A DNA stretch of 46,147 nucleotides from NCBI GenBank assembly GCA_964587515.1, contig CAZPMO010000016.1, forward strand, positions 1 through 46,147, read 5' to 3'. Below the pieces are notes generated by a model. It was not told where the DNA came from and ran no database searches. It saw nothing but the letters and a program-made list of their open reading frames with translations. Numbering within the stretch: position 1 is the stretch's first letter; every line of letters starts with the position of its first letter. A program made the position numbers and the translations under genes. The DNA comes from CAZPMO01 sp964587515 (GTDB taxonomy: Bacteria > Pseudomonadota > Alphaproteobacteria > MPNO01). Positions 1 to 9,239 of this stretch are shown here, piece after piece.

Positions 1-2
1 TG

Positions 3-740
3 CCCATGGGCGCCCAGACCATCACCTCGACCACGATCGCGACCGCCAACACGCCGAGCCAGAACGAAGCGTTTTTCATCAAGAACGAGTTGCCGCCAGA
101 TCACCCGGGAATCGTCTCCGGCCATCGTTTCAAAGGCCCCAACCAGTGGCCGGCGCGCCTGCCGGGATTTCGGGAAACCCTTCTGGACTATGCCGATGCG
201 CAAATGGCGCTGGCGATGAAACTGCTGCCGCTTTATGCGGCGGCGCTGGGCCTGGCGCCGCGCTTTTTCAATGACCATCCGGGATTTATTGAGCCGGGTT
301 TCCGCGTCCGTATGCTGCATTACCCGCCACAGCCCGACCGCGCGCCCAACGTGTTCGGCGCCGCGCCGCACACCGATTACGCCTTTTTCACCATCCTGCC
401 CCAGTCCGAAGTGGACGGGCTTGAGATCCTGACCGGGGCCGATGAATGGACCCGCGCGCCCATGATGCCGGGACATTTCCTGGTCAATACCGGCGATATG
501 CTGATGCGCATGAGCAATGACCGGTTCGTGTCCACGCCGCACCGCGCGGTCAACGAATCCGCCGCCGGGCGCTATTCGATTCCGTTCTTCTTCTCACCCG
601 ATTCCGATGTGGTGATGGAGGTGCTGGAAACCTGCACCGCCGCCGACAACCCGCCCCGCTACGCGCCCATGAGCCACGGCGACTATTTCGCGTCCCGCAT
701 CGAAAAGAACTACGACCACCAGCAACAGGGCGCGGCTTAA
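3..740 (+). CDS. 2OG-Fe(II) oxygenase, isopenicillin N synthase-like (5' partial)
   Basis: C-terminal part of a 2-oxoglutarate/Fe(II)-dependent oxygenase of the isopenicillin N synthase-like superfamily. The reading frame is open at the left edge, so the first visible ATG (position 6) is probably internal; about 245 residues are seen against the usual 310-340. Counting from that ATG, the facial triad is H122-x-D124 (motif PHTDYAFFTIL) and H179 (STPHRAV), and R189-Y-S191 is the usual 2-oxoglutarate-binding RxS. The stretch NQWPARLPGFR is typical of the bacterial branch. These enzymes hydroxylate or oxidatively cyclise small molecules in the cytosol; the substrate cannot be told. It converges on the GST gene with one base between stops. 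Confident of family, not of reaction. Confidence 0.88.
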   Translation, partial: PMGAQTITSTTIATANTPSQNEAFFIKNELPPDHPGIVSGHRFKGPNQWPARLPGFRETLLDYADAQMALAMKLLPLYAAALGLAPRFFNDHPGFIEPGFRVRMLHYPPQPDRAPNVFGAAPHTDYAFFTILPQSEVDGLEILTGADEWTRAPMMPGHFLVNTGDMLMRMSNDRFVSTPHRAVNESAAGRYSIPFFFSPDSDVVMEVLETCTAADNPPRYAPMSHGDYFASRIEKNYDHQQQGAA

Positions 741-741
741 A

Positions 742-1536
742 TCAGTCCCCGCCGGCGAGGATCGCCTGAACCCTCGGCCAGGCTTCCTTGCCTTTGTCGG
801 TCATCAATTGGCGGAGCGGCATCGGGATGAATTTGAAAATCGCGTCCTCGAACATCGGCCGCGCCTTCACCCGGTCCCACCAGTCGGTGAGGTGGGGATG
901 CGTTTCCGTCCACATGCCCGAAAGCTGCAGCATATCGAGCCGGTTGACGAACGGAATGACGCCAACCTCGGCAAGCGAGAATTCGTCGCCCACGAGCCAT
1001 GAACGCTCCGCGAGCGCGGCATCCATGTCGGCGAAGAATTTTTCGTAGACCCACAGCGACGTATGCACGCCGGGATCCTCGATGCCGCTTTCCAGCCGCG
1101 CGCGCCGCTTCGGCGCCGCTTCCGGTCCGAGCTTGTTGATGTACTCGTCGATCACGTCCGGCGGGTTGGCGAGCACCGCATGGCGGTGCGAAATGGCGAA
1201 GGTCAGAGGGCCGGTCACCGGGAACACTTCTTCGTCGATCCGCTTGGTCCAGACCCGCATGGCGTGACGGTCAAGCGGATCGGCGGGCCTCAAGGGTGTT
1301 TCGGGGAACGCCTCGTCGAGATATTCGCACATCAGGGTCGATTCCCGGAGCACATGCCCGTCATGGACCAGCGTCGGGACCACGCCCTTGGGATTGAGTT
1401 CAAGATAGGCGGGCGTGAACTGCTCGCCCTTCAGGATGTCGATGTAATGGCCGGTCCACTCCAGCCCCTTCTCGCCCAGGAGAATGCGCGGCTTGGCGGC
1501 GCAGACCGATGTTCCATGGTGATAAAGTTCGATCAT
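742..1536 (-). CDS. glutathione S-transferase family protein
   Basis: 264 residues. Residues 1-80 form a thioredoxin-like GST domain starting IELYHHGTSVCAAKPR, with S10/C12 in the catalytic loop, the cis-proline motif VVPTLV (P54) and the glutathione-binding pair E65-S66. The rest is the helical C-terminal domain, ending RPMFEDAIFKFIP. The chosen ATG at 1536 has GGGGAG about 10 nt upstream; a longer frame reading from 1647 has no GST similarity in its extra part. Cytosolic; glutathione conjugation, isomerisation or dehalogenation of electrophiles is possible. The class is not assigned, and the helical domain is longer than in the simplest bacterial GSTs. Confidence 0.9.
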   Translation of the reverse strand: MIELYHHGTSVCAAKPRILLGEKGLEWTGHYIDILKGEQFTPAYLELNPKGVVPTLVHDGHVLRESTLMCEYLDEAFPETPLRPADPLDRHAMRVWTKRIDEEVFPVTGPLTFAISHRHAVLANPPDVIDEYINKLGPEAAPKRRARLESGIEDPGVHTSLWVYEKFFADMDAALAERSWLVGDEFSLAEVGVIPFVNRLDMLQLSGMWTETHPHLTDWWDRVKARPMFEDAIFKFIPMPLRQLMTDKGKEAWPRVQAILAGGD

Positions 1537-1664
1537 CGTCCAGAATTCTCCCCGTTGAAGTACCGTTTCTTCATCACAAATGCAGTGACGGCAACCGGTT
1601 TCATGGACACTCCCATTTACGCGCCATACACTTTGATCGAGAACCAATTAAGCAGGTCGTCGCG

Positions 1665-2027
1665 ATGGCACATCACAACGCACGATGGTTCGTGGGATTT
1701 TGCGCGAGCGGGCATACGCTGGCAATCGTCCTCGCCTTCTTTTTGATCCTGGGGTCGATCTCGCGGACCCGCGCCCACGGCGACGCATCCTGGATCATGA
1801 AGAACCCCGATTTCGGATGGTGCTGCGGCCCCAAGGACTGTTTCTGGCTGGACCACGAGGAGGTCCGTATCGACGGCGACGATTATGTGGTCGACCGCTT
1901 CTCCATTCGCTGGTCTATCATTGGAACGTTCCCGTCAAAGGACGATCATTTCTGGGCCTGCTACTACATGGAAGGCACGGAAAACCGGGAACTGAAATGT
2001 CTGTTCGCGCCGGCGCGCGGGAGCTAA
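1665..2027 (+). CDS. small cysteine-containing exported protein, unknown function
   Basis: 120 residues. A basic N-terminus is followed by one hydrophobic segment (about residues 18-33), read as a signal peptide or anchor. The mature part starts near AHGDASWIMKNPD and contains the striking motif GWCCGPKDC (C53, C54, C59), then C99 and C112. I recall similar small CCGP-x-DC proteins as conserved hypotheticals in Alphaproteobacteria, without a known role. The start at 1665 was chosen because the signal-like segment follows directly and AGCAGG lies upstream; the frame itself opens at 1509. The cysteines suggest disulfides or metal binding outside the cytoplasm (inference). Confidence 0.6.
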   Translation: MAHHNARWFVGFCASGHTLAIVLAFFLILGSISRTRAHGDASWIMKNPDFGWCCGPKDCFWLDHEEVRIDGDDYVVDRFSIRWSIIGTFPSKDDHFWACYYMEGTENRELKCLFAPARGS

Positions 2028-2042
2028 GCGACGCCCTCCTTC

Positions 2043-3530
2043 TCAATGAATCTCGGGCTCCGGCGTGGGCGCGCCGGCGTGCAGGAAATCGAAGTCGCAG
2101 CCCTTGTCGGCTTGCGTCACGTGGGCGGCGTAGATGGCGCCGTAGCCGCGCTGATAGGGTTCGGGACGCGGCGTCCAGGCGTCACGGCGCCGGGCAAGCT
2201 CGGCCTCGTCCACATCCAGATCAAGACGTCGTGACGCCACGTCGAGGGTGATCAAGTCACCGTCCCGCACCAGCGCCAGCGGACCGCCCACATGGGCCTC
2301 GGGCACCACGTGGAGGACGCAGGTGCCGTAGCTGGTGCCGCTCATGCGCGCGTCCGAAATGCGCACCATGTCGCGCACGCCGGCCTCCAGCAGTTTTTTC
2401 GGGATCGGCAGCATGCCCCATTCCGGCATGCCCGGCGCGCCGATCGGCCCGGCGTTGCGCAGCACCAGCACCGAGTCCTCCGTCACGTCGAGATCGGGAT
2501 CGTCGATGCGCGCCGCGAGATCGTTGTAATCCTCGAACACCACCGCCGGACCCGTATGGCTGTGGAATTTCGGATCGGCCGCGGTCTGTTTGATCACCGC
2601 GCCGTTGGGCGCGAGCGAGCCCGTCAGCACCGCCGTGCCGCCTTCCGCCGAAAGCGGGTTGTCGAGGGCCCGGATGACCTCGTCTTCATAGGCTTCCGCG
2701 CCCGCGATGCTCTCGCCCAGCGTGATGCCGGCCACCGTCGGGCACGAGAGATCGAGCAGGTCGGCGAGGCGAACCAGCAGCGCTCTCAGGCCCCCCGCGT
2801 AATAGAAATCCTCCATCAGGAATCGGCCCGAGGGGCGGATATCGGCCAGCACCGGCACGCGCCGGGATATCTCGTCGAAGCGGGCGAGGTCGAGATCGAC
2901 GCCGGCGCGCCCGGCCATGGCGATCAGATGGATGATCGCGTTGGTCGAGCCGCCGAGCGCCATGTCGACGGCGATGGCGTTATCGAAGGCGGCGGACGAC
3001 AGAAGATCGGACGGTTTCATGTCCTCCCACACCATGTCGACCACGCGCCGCCCGCAGGCCGACGCCATCAGTGCGTGCGCCGAATCCACCGCCGGGATCG
3101 AGGACGCGCCGGGCAAGGTCATGCCGAGCGTTTCCAGCAGCGCCGTCATGGTGGCCGCCGTGCCCATGGTCATGCAGATGCCCGCCGATCGCGACAGCCC
3201 GCCAACGATGTCCTCCATCTCTTCGTCGTCGATATTGCCGGCGCGGCGCTCGGCCCAATACCGCCACACATCGGTGCCGCTGCCCAGCGTCTCGCCCTTC
3301 CAGAAGCCGCGCAGCATGGGTCCCGCCGGCATGAATATCGCCGGAATATCCATCGAGGCGGCGGCCATGAACAAGGCCGGCGTGGTCTTGTCGCAGCCGC
3401 ACATCAACACCGCACCGTCGATCGGGTGCGAGCGCAGCAGCTCCTCGGCTTCCATGGCCAGGAAATTGCGATAGAGCATGGTCGAGGGCTTCACGAAGAT
3501 CTCGCCCAGCGACATGGCCGGCAGTTCCAC
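2043..3530 (-). pseudogene. IlvD/Edd-family dehydratase, 5'-truncated
   Basis: 495 codons from a GTG at 3530, clearly the IlvD/Edd family (dihydroxy-acid, arabonate/xylonate and phosphogluconate dehydratases). It begins at the ELPAMSLGE block, which in full-length members (570-600 residues) lies about 100 residues into the protein. The second and third Fe-S cluster cysteines are present (C46 in CGCDKTTP, C119 in GICMTMGTA), but the first ligand would lie in the missing N-terminus. In-frame codons upstream reach a stop at 3564-3566, no Shine-Dalgarno precedes the GTG, and the upstream DNA is AT-rich and unlike a dehydratase. I read it as a decayed or broken gene; a functional short form is possible but unlikely. 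The downstream body is intact. Confidence 0.65.
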
Positions 3531-3766
3531 GGGGGAGGGATATCGACAGAGCGATGAACGCGTTTATCGATCAAGTCCTGATTGCCGATGCTTACAAATT
3601 CTGGATCCTTTGTCGGAGAATTCCGGCAGCACAGACCGTTGTCCAACATCCAAGCAATATTGTCCTTATGGATAATTCGAAAAATTAGACCCTTTTCCGG
3701 ATTGAGATTGTTGAGCATTGATTCCGACCAGATTTCAAAAAACTGGAATTATTACCCTCTTTGCTA
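3531..3766. other. AT-richer patch between truncated dehydratase and reductase gene
   Basis: About 235 bases visibly lower in GC than both flanks, with short A and T runs and no credible ORF in any frame. It replaces the place where the first 100 codons of the dehydratase should be. No inverted repeats, transposase remnant or tRNA piece is obvious, so it may be the scar of an insertion or deletion. Confidence 0.5.
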
Positions 3767-4648
3767 TCACAGCGCCTCCTGGGCGTAGAGCCACATCAGG
3801 CCGATCTGGCCCTTGTCGGAATTGCCTTCCTCGTTAAGCCGCTCGTAAAGCGACATCACCAGATCGCCGATCGGCATGGGGCTCTCCGTCGCGCGTCCCA
3901 TTTCACACGCGATGCTCATATCCTTGGTCATGATGTAGCTGTCGCCAATGCCCTCGTAGTCGGCCGCCGCCATGCGCCGGCCATGCACCTGAAGCACGGT
4001 CGAATCCGCCCAACCGCCTTTCAGGCAATCGGGCAGGCGTTGCGCGTCGACCCCGAAATTTCGCGCGAAATTCAACGCCTCGGCGATGATCGCGACCTCG
4101 GCGCCGATGATCATCTGGTTGCAAGCCTTGCAGGCCTGGCCCGCGCCGCTGGGTCCCATGTGGGTCAGTTGCCCCCCATAAGCGTCGATCACCGGCCGGG
4201 CGCGTTCAACCTCGGCTTCCACGCCGCCCGCCATCACCGCCAGCGTGCCGGCCCGCGCGCCGGCGCCGCCGCCGGAAACCGGCGCATCCACCCAGCCCAT
4301 GCCGGTTTCGCCGCGCAGGCGTTCGGCCCATTCGCGGGTCCTGAGGGGATGGATGGTCGAATGATCGACCAGCAGCTTGTCCGGCGCCGCCGCCTCGAAA
4401 ACGCCGTCGGCACCGAACACGATGTCGCCGACCGCGTCCGTATCGGTCACGCAAATCAGCACCATATCGACCGCCTCGGTCAGCGCGGCGGCGCTCACCG
4501 TCCGGGCCGCGCCTTTCTCGATCAGCGGGTCCACCCGCGCCGCCGTCCGGCCCCACAGTGTCACGTCATGGCCCGCGTCAAGCAGGCGTTCGACCATCGG
4601 CGCGCCCATTTCGCCAAGCCCGATAAATCCCAGTCGCGGCGCGATCAT
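3767..4648 (-). CDS. 3-hydroxyisobutyrate dehydrogenase-family NAD(P)-dependent reductase
   Basis: 293 residues. N-terminal Rossmann domain with FIGLGEMG (G10-x-G12-x-x-G15), then the substrate-binding DAPVSGG (121-127), and the catalytic region GAGQACKACNQ with the family lysine K174 and N177. These define the beta-hydroxyacid dehydrogenase family (3-hydroxyisobutyrate, tartronate semialdehyde and 6-phosphogluconate types). Start ATG 4648 has GGGGAGAA upstream; the frame is open further but the extra part is not Rossmann-like. It reads in the same direction as the broken dehydratase, which suggests a former sugar-acid or hydroxyacid pathway (inference). Substrate not assignable. Confidence 0.9.
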   Translation of the reverse strand: MIAPRLGFIGLGEMGAPMVERLLDAGHDVTLWGRTAARVDPLIEKGAARTVSAAALTEAVDMVLICVTDTDAVGDIVFGADGVFEAAAPDKLLVDHSTIHPLRTREWAERLRGETGMGWVDAPVSGGGAGARAGTLAVMAGGVEAEVERARPVIDAYGGQLTHMGPSGAGQACKACNQMIIGAEVAIIAEALNFARNFGVDAQRLPDCLKGGWADSTVLQVHGRRMAAADYEGIGDSYIMTKDMSIACEMGRATESPMPIGDLVMSLYERLNEEGNSDKGQIGLMWLYAQEAL

Positions 4649-4771
4649 GATTTTCTCCCCTGTGCACAGGCCCCGACTTTTGCCCACTTTGCCGTGATCG
4701 CGCAACCGGAGCATCGACAACCGTCCAGCGAACCGAAATAATCGGCCAACCGAACGGAGATAATTTCGCGA

Positions 4772-5893
4772 ATGAAATTCGTAGCGAAAATTTTGAGTAT
4801 CGCGACGGCCCTCATATGCGTGGCCCAATCGGGCCTGGCGCAAAACAGGCTCGACCACATGCTTTCGTCCATCAGCCTGCCGCCCGGATTCCAAATCAAA
4901 TTATTTGCCAGGGTTCCGGACGCGCGCTTCATGGTCGTTGGCAAACCGCGGAACATCGTTTTCGTGGGCTCCAGGAGCCGCTACGTCCACGCGGTCCTCG
5001 ACACCGACAAGGACGGCGTCGCCGATGTGGTGAAGATGAAGACCGACAGTCTCCGCACACCCAACGGCGTGGCGTTTCTCGACGGGTCGCTCTATATCGC
5101 GACCCGGACGGCCGTCATGAAGTGGCTGGGCCCGTCGGCCACCGATATCAACCGGCGTTTAGCGCCGCTGAAGCCGGTGCTGACGCGACTGCCCAATTCA
5201 GGGCATCACGGACGGCGCGTGATTTCATTCGGCCCCGACCGCAAGCTTTACCTCTCCATAGGGACGCCCTGCAACGTCTGCATGCCCGAGGGGCGGGAGG
5301 GCAAAATCATCCGCATGGATCCCGACGGCAAGAATGTCGAACTCGTGGCGGAGGGCATCCGCAACTCAGTGGGGTTCGACTGGCACCCCAAGACCGGCGA
5401 GCTGTTTTTCACCGACAACGGTTCCGACGGTCTGGGCGACGACATTCCCGCCGACGAGCTCAACCACGTCACCAGGGCGGGCCAGCATTTCGGTTATCCG
5501 TGGTTCGGCGGCGGCGACACGCGTACCCCGGAATTCATCGATGATACGCCGCCAAGGGACGCCGTTCAGCCCGTGGTCAAATTCCAGGCCCACACGGCCA
5601 ATCTCGGCATCCACTTCTATCGGGGCGGCATGTTCCCAGCCGAATACAAGAACGACGCCTTCGTCGCCCAGCATGGCTCGTGGAACCGCAGCTCGCGGGT
5701 CGGCTACCGCATCATGCGCGTCCGCTTCAACGACAAAGGGAGCGCGATCGGCAAACAGGTCTTCGCCTCGGGCTGGCTGCAAGGCGAGGATGTCTGGGGC
5801 CGCCCGGTCGATATCAAGGAATTGCCGGACGGATCGTTGCTGGTCACCGATGATTTCGTCGGTGCGGTCTACCGCATCACCTATGGGGGGTGA
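4772..5893 (+). CDS. PQQ-type sugar dehydrogenase / sorbosone dehydrogenase family, exported
   Basis: 373 residues. Signal peptide (about 1-23, ending SGLAQ) followed by the six-bladed propeller of the soluble aldose/sorbosone dehydrogenase family: LPPGFQIKLFARVP, then LPNSGHHGRRVISFGPDRKLY and the GIRNSVGFDWHP block with its conserved arginine, FTDNGSDGLGDD (calcium/PQQ region) and HGSWNRSSRVGYR. Family members oxidise aldose sugars or sorbosone in the periplasm with PQQ as cofactor. Start 4772 has CGGAGA upstream. It is divergent from the reductase gene across a 123-base gap. Some propellers of this family do not use PQQ, so the reaction is inferred. Confidence 0.85.
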   Translation: MKFVAKILSIATALICVAQSGLAQNRLDHMLSSISLPPGFQIKLFARVPDARFMVVGKPRNIVFVGSRSRYVHAVLDTDKDGVADVVKMKTDSLRTPNGVAFLDGSLYIATRTAVMKWLGPSATDINRRLAPLKPVLTRLPNSGHHGRRVISFGPDRKLYLSIGTPCNVCMPEGREGKIIRMDPDGKNVELVAEGIRNSVGFDWHPKTGELFFTDNGSDGLGDDIPADELNHVTRAGQHFGYPWFGGGDTRTPEFIDDTPPRDAVQPVVKFQAHTANLGIHFYRGGMFPAEYKNDAFVAQHGSWNRSSRVGYRIMRVRFNDKGSAIGKQVFASGWLQGEDVWGRPVDIKELPDGSLLVTDDFVGAVYRITYGG

Positions 5894-5950
5894 TGCGGGA
5901 GACCTGAATAAATTGCCGGGCGTTGAAAAATTAGCCAAGTTCACCGGCCC

Positions 5951-7159
5951 ATGTCCAGTAAACCTCTTTCCCTCGTCTTCCTCGGCCTCGCGGGCATTTG
6001 CGCGTTTTCGCTTTGGTTTTCGGCGACCGCGGTCGGGCCGTCGCTGGTGGCGGAATACCGCGTCTCGGGCGGCTGGATTTCGCTGCTGACCTCCAGCGTG
6101 CAGGCCGGTTTCGTCGTCGGCACGCTGATCAGCGCTTTTCTCGGCCTCGCCGACCGGCTGGAGCCGCGCCGCTTTTTCATGGTTTCGACCATCATCGCCA
6201 GCGCCGCCAACGCGGCGATCCTGCTGGTCGAACCGACCTCGCCGGCGGTGCCGGTGCTCCGCTTCATCACCGGCGCCTGCATGGCCGGCGTCTATCCGGT
6301 GGCCATGAAGATCGCCGCGACATGGGCCCGTGGCGATCTCGGCTTTCTGATCGGCTCCTTCATCGGCGCCCTGGCGATCGGCAACGCGGCGCCGCATCTT
6401 CTGAACGCCTTCGGCGGGCTCGACTGGCGGTTCGCCGTGGGCGGCGCCTCCGTGGTGGCGCTCGGCGCGGCCGTCCTTATCAATTTCGTGACATTGGGAC
6501 CGTCGGGCTCTCCGTCGCGGCCGTTCCGCGCGCACTTCGCCCTGAAGGCGTGGACGTCGATGCCATTGCGGCTCGCGAACGGCGGCTATCTCGGTCATAT
6601 GTGGGAGCTCTACGCCATGTGGGCCTGGCTCGGGGTTTTCCTGGATGCGAGTTTCCGCCTAACGCTGCCGGCCGAGAGCGCCGCGTTCTGGGCGCGCGCG
6701 GCCACCTTCACCGTGATCGGGCTCGGCGGCGCCATCGGCTGTGTCGCGGGTGGGCTGCTGGCCGACCGGATGGGGCGCACCACGCTGACCATGGGCGCGA
6801 TGACGCTGTCGGGCGGCTCCGCGGTGGTGATCGGATTTCTCTATGGCGGCGATCCGGTTTTGCTGTTCGCGCTGTGTCTGTTCTGGGGGGTGACGGTGAT
6901 CGCGGATTCGGCGCAGTTCTCGGCGTCCAGCGCCGAGTTGGCCGAGCCCGATCTGATCGGCACCATGCTGACGGTGCAGACCTGCGCCGGGTTCCTGCTG
7001 ACGCTGGCGACCATCCATCTGATGCCGCCGCTGGTGGAGGCGCTGGGATGGCGATACGCCTTCGCCGCGCTGGCCATTGGCCCCGTCTTCGGGGTGTGGT
7101 CCATGGCGCGGCTGCGCGCCCATCCCGACTCCACCCGCCTCGCCGGCGGCCGCCGCTAA
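5951..7159 (+). CDS. MFS transporter
   Basis: 402 residues with about 12 membrane segments. The MFS loop signature appears twice, GLADRLEPRR (65-74) between helices 2 and 3 and GLLADRMGRT (268-277) in the second half, the usual internal duplication. It lies 57 bases after the sugar dehydrogenase and may be cotranscribed. The Shine-Dalgarno is weak. Substrate unknown; the pattern is closer to cyanate/organic-ion type MFS carriers than to sugar porters, on impression only. A repeat element starts two bases after its stop codon. Confidence 0.85.
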   Translation: MSSKPLSLVFLGLAGICAFSLWFSATAVGPSLVAEYRVSGGWISLLTSSVQAGFVVGTLISAFLGLADRLEPRRFFMVSTIIASAANAAILLVEPTSPAVPVLRFITGACMAGVYPVAMKIAATWARGDLGFLIGSFIGALAIGNAAPHLLNAFGGLDWRFAVGGASVVALGAAVLINFVTLGPSGSPSRPFRAHFALKAWTSMPLRLANGGYLGHMWELYAMWAWLGVFLDASFRLTLPAESAAFWARAATFTVIGLGGAIGCVAGGLLADRMGRTTLTMGAMTLSGGSAVVIGFLYGGDPVLLFALCLFWGVTVIADSAQFSASSAELAEPDLIGTMLTVQTCAGFLLTLATIHLMPPLVEALGWRYAFAALAIGPVFGVWSMARLRAHPDSTRLAGGRR

Positions 7160-7160
7160 T

Positions 7161-7247
7161 CCCCTAATTCGGTGACACCATAATAATTAGATAGGGCATT
7201 AAATTTACTGGGATTTTTTAATTAGTATGGTGTCACCGAATTAGAGG
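7161..7247. repeat. REP/MITE-like palindromic element 1
   Basis: A perfect 19-bp inverted repeat, CTAATTCGGTGACACCATA at 7164-7182 and its complement at 7226-7244, encloses a 43-base AT-rich spacer. It sits directly after the MFS stop and before a divergently unrelated DMT gene. The core AATTCGGTGACACCAT recurs in a larger element at 31562-31677. From memory, GGTGACACC/GGTGTCACC hairpins of this kind are commonly associated with REP-associated tyrosine transposases (Y1 family), but no such gene lies in this window. It could also act as a transcription terminator. Confidence 0.75.
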
Positions 7248-7325
7248 GCGCGCCGCAAGAACCGGGTCGCGGCGTGGCGGCCTTTCGTCCATAAGGCTCC
7301 TCATGCAAGCACGCGAGGAGCCGTC

Positions 7326-8243
7326 ATGAATTGGGGCGTCGCCCTGGTCTTTTCTTTCGTCGTCGCGGCGGCCGCCCGGGATGTGTTCTTCGGCGGCATA
7401 TTTCAGCAATATCGCTTCTTCGACGTCATCCTGGTGAGTTTTTCGTTGTGCAGCGTGCTGTTCGTGGCGTTCGTCGCCGTGTTCATGCGGGACCAGTTCG
7501 CCGAACTGCGGCGCGCATGGCGCGAAGCCCTCGCCTCCAACATCGGCACGGCGCTGGCTTGGCTATCCTATTTTCACGCCCTGAAAACGCTCGAGCCGTC
7601 CGTCGTCCACACCATCCACGCGGGCGCGGGATCGATCACCTTGATCGCGCTCGGCGCCATGGGTGTCCATATCTCCCGACCGGCGCGGGTGGCCCCGGTG
7701 GAGCGGCTCCTGAGCCTCGGCGTCCTAATCTCGCTGCTGGCGATTTCAGCCATCGTCCTGCTCGACCTTTCCGGTCTGCCGCAACAGTCGACGACGCGAA
7801 ACCTGATCGGCCTCGCGCTGGCATTCGCGAGCGGCGTCTTCATCGCGGTATCGACCTCGGTGAGCGTCCGCATGAACGAGATGGGCGTCGCGCCGGAAGG
7901 CGTGCTCGCGGTCCGATTCATCGCCATTGTCGCCATCGCGGGGATAATCGTCGCGGCCGGCGCGGGAGACGGCGCGCCCATCCCCGATTTCCGGACGTTG
8001 GGAGAACTCGCCGGGGCCTCCTTGCTGCTGCTGGTCGTGCCGCTCTATTTGCTCCATCTCGGTCTCGCGCGGACCACGGCGGTGAGCGCGTGGATCATCA
8101 TGGCGATCGGCCCTTGCCTGGTCTTCGCGGGGCAGCTTGTCGAGGGTCGGGTTCTCTATTCCGGCTACTCGCTGACCTGCATCCTGCTTTATTCAACCTT
8201 CGCCATACTCGCCAATCTCGCGCGGCGCTTTGAACGAAATTAG
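7326..8243 (+). CDS. DMT-superfamily (EamA-type) transporter
   Basis: 305 residues, about ten membrane segments in two EamA-like halves; the first contains LSYFHALKTLEPSVVHTIHAG, characteristic of the helix 3-4 region of drug/metabolite transporters. GAGGAG lies 8 bases before the ATG. It converges with the MBL hydrolase with a four-base overlap of stop codons. Family certain; substrate unknown (metabolite or amino-acid efflux is typical). Confidence 0.85.
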   Translation: MNWGVALVFSFVVAAAARDVFFGGIFQQYRFFDVILVSFSLCSVLFVAFVAVFMRDQFAELRRAWREALASNIGTALAWLSYFHALKTLEPSVVHTIHAGAGSITLIALGAMGVHISRPARVAPVERLLSLGVLISLLAISAIVLLDLSGLPQQSTTRNLIGLALAFASGVFIAVSTSVSVRMNEMGVAPEGVLAVRFIAIVAIAGIIVAAGAGDGAPIPDFRTLGELAGASLLLLVVPLYLLHLGLARTTAVSAWIIMAIGPCLVFAGQLVEGRVLYSGYSLTCILLYSTFAILANLARRFERN

Positions 8244-9112
8244 CCGAAGTCGAACATGCAGACGCCGTTGCCGGCGTCGACGATGCGGCCGACGGACTCA
8301 CCGGGGAAATGGGCCGGCAGGATCAGATTGCCGGTGTCCGCGTTGGCGTCGATGAAGCCCTTTCGGGTCGCCGCCGAGAGCGCGGGATCGGTGCAGAACA
8401 TGGAGCTGAGCTGTGGCTCCGGCACCTGGATGGCGTGGTGCATCATGTCGCCGGTGAAAATCGCCTTGTCGGAACCGGACTGCAGGTTCATGCACACCGC
8501 GCCCGGTGTGTGGCCGGGGGTCGGCTCCAGCCACAGCCCGTCGGCGAATTCGTGGTCGGATGACACCAGATCCGCCCTGCCCGCCTCGACCACCGGCAGC
8601 ACGCTGTCGTTGAAGGCGTCGCGGATCCATTCCTGATCGGCGATTTCGTTCTTCCAGTATTCGTACTCGGTGGCACCGAACAGATAGCGCGCGTTCGGGA
8701 ATGTCGGCACCCAGCGCCCGTCGTCCAGCACCGTGTTCCAGCCCACATGATCCACATGCAGATGGGTGCACATGACGAAATCGATATGCTCCGGCGTGAC
8801 GCCGGCGGCGCGCAGATTCGCCATCCAGGGCCATTTCTGGCGGTGCCAGTTGGGGCGCAGCGGCCGCTCCTTATCCTCGCCGACGCAGCCGTCAACCAGA
8901 ATGGTGTAACGCGGCGTGCGGATCAGATAGCTCTGGAAGGCGAGGATCAGCTCACCGCTGTCGGCGTCCAGACAGTCCGGCACCATCCAATGTTTGTGCC
9001 GGTCGATGATCTCGGGCGTCGCGTCGGGATACATCTCCAACGGATCCCGGTAGGGACCTGAATATTCATGGATCGAATCGATGGTGGTCTCGCCGATGCG
9101 CTGCGTTTTCAT
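8240..9112 (-). CDS. MBL-fold metallo-hydrolase
   Basis: 290 residues. Zinc motif THLHVDH (116-122: H117, H119, D121, H122) followed by PTPGHTPGA, the metal-bridging aspartate in FTGDMMHH, and a late histidine in PAHFPG: a complete class B beta-lactamase-fold dinuclear site. Such 280-300-residue proteins include lactonases and other hydrolases. Start ATG 9112 has GGAGAGGG upstream, favoured over one nine codons earlier. Cytosolic (no signal peptide). Substrate not assignable; an ester or lactone is the general expectation. Confidence 0.88.
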   Translation of the reverse strand: MKTQRIGETTIDSIHEYSGPYRDPLEMYPDATPEIIDRHKHWMVPDCLDADSGELILAFQSYLIRTPRYTILVDGCVGEDKERPLRPNWHRQKWPWMANLRAAGVTPEHIDFVMCTHLHVDHVGWNTVLDDGRWVPTFPNARYLFGATEYEYWKNEIADQEWIRDAFNDSVLPVVEAGRADLVSSDHEFADGLWLEPTPGHTPGAVCMNLQSGSDKAIFTGDMMHHAIQVPEPQLSSMFCTDPALSAATRKGFIDANADTGNLILPAHFPGESVGRIVDAGNGVCMFDFG

Positions 9113-9239
9113 ATTCTGCCCTCTCCAAATGCCGGACACAGCCTAACAAGAGAAGCGGTCGGGTAAAATCGGGTTTCTTCGGGCCGCGCGCGGGCGTAGG
9201 CTCGACCCATCAAGCAAACCAACCGGGGAGGCCCCAACA

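Noticed and set aside
2292..3557. Long plus-strand frame opposite the dehydratase
   Set aside because: Histidine/arginine-rich antisense shadow of a recognisable enzyme gene.
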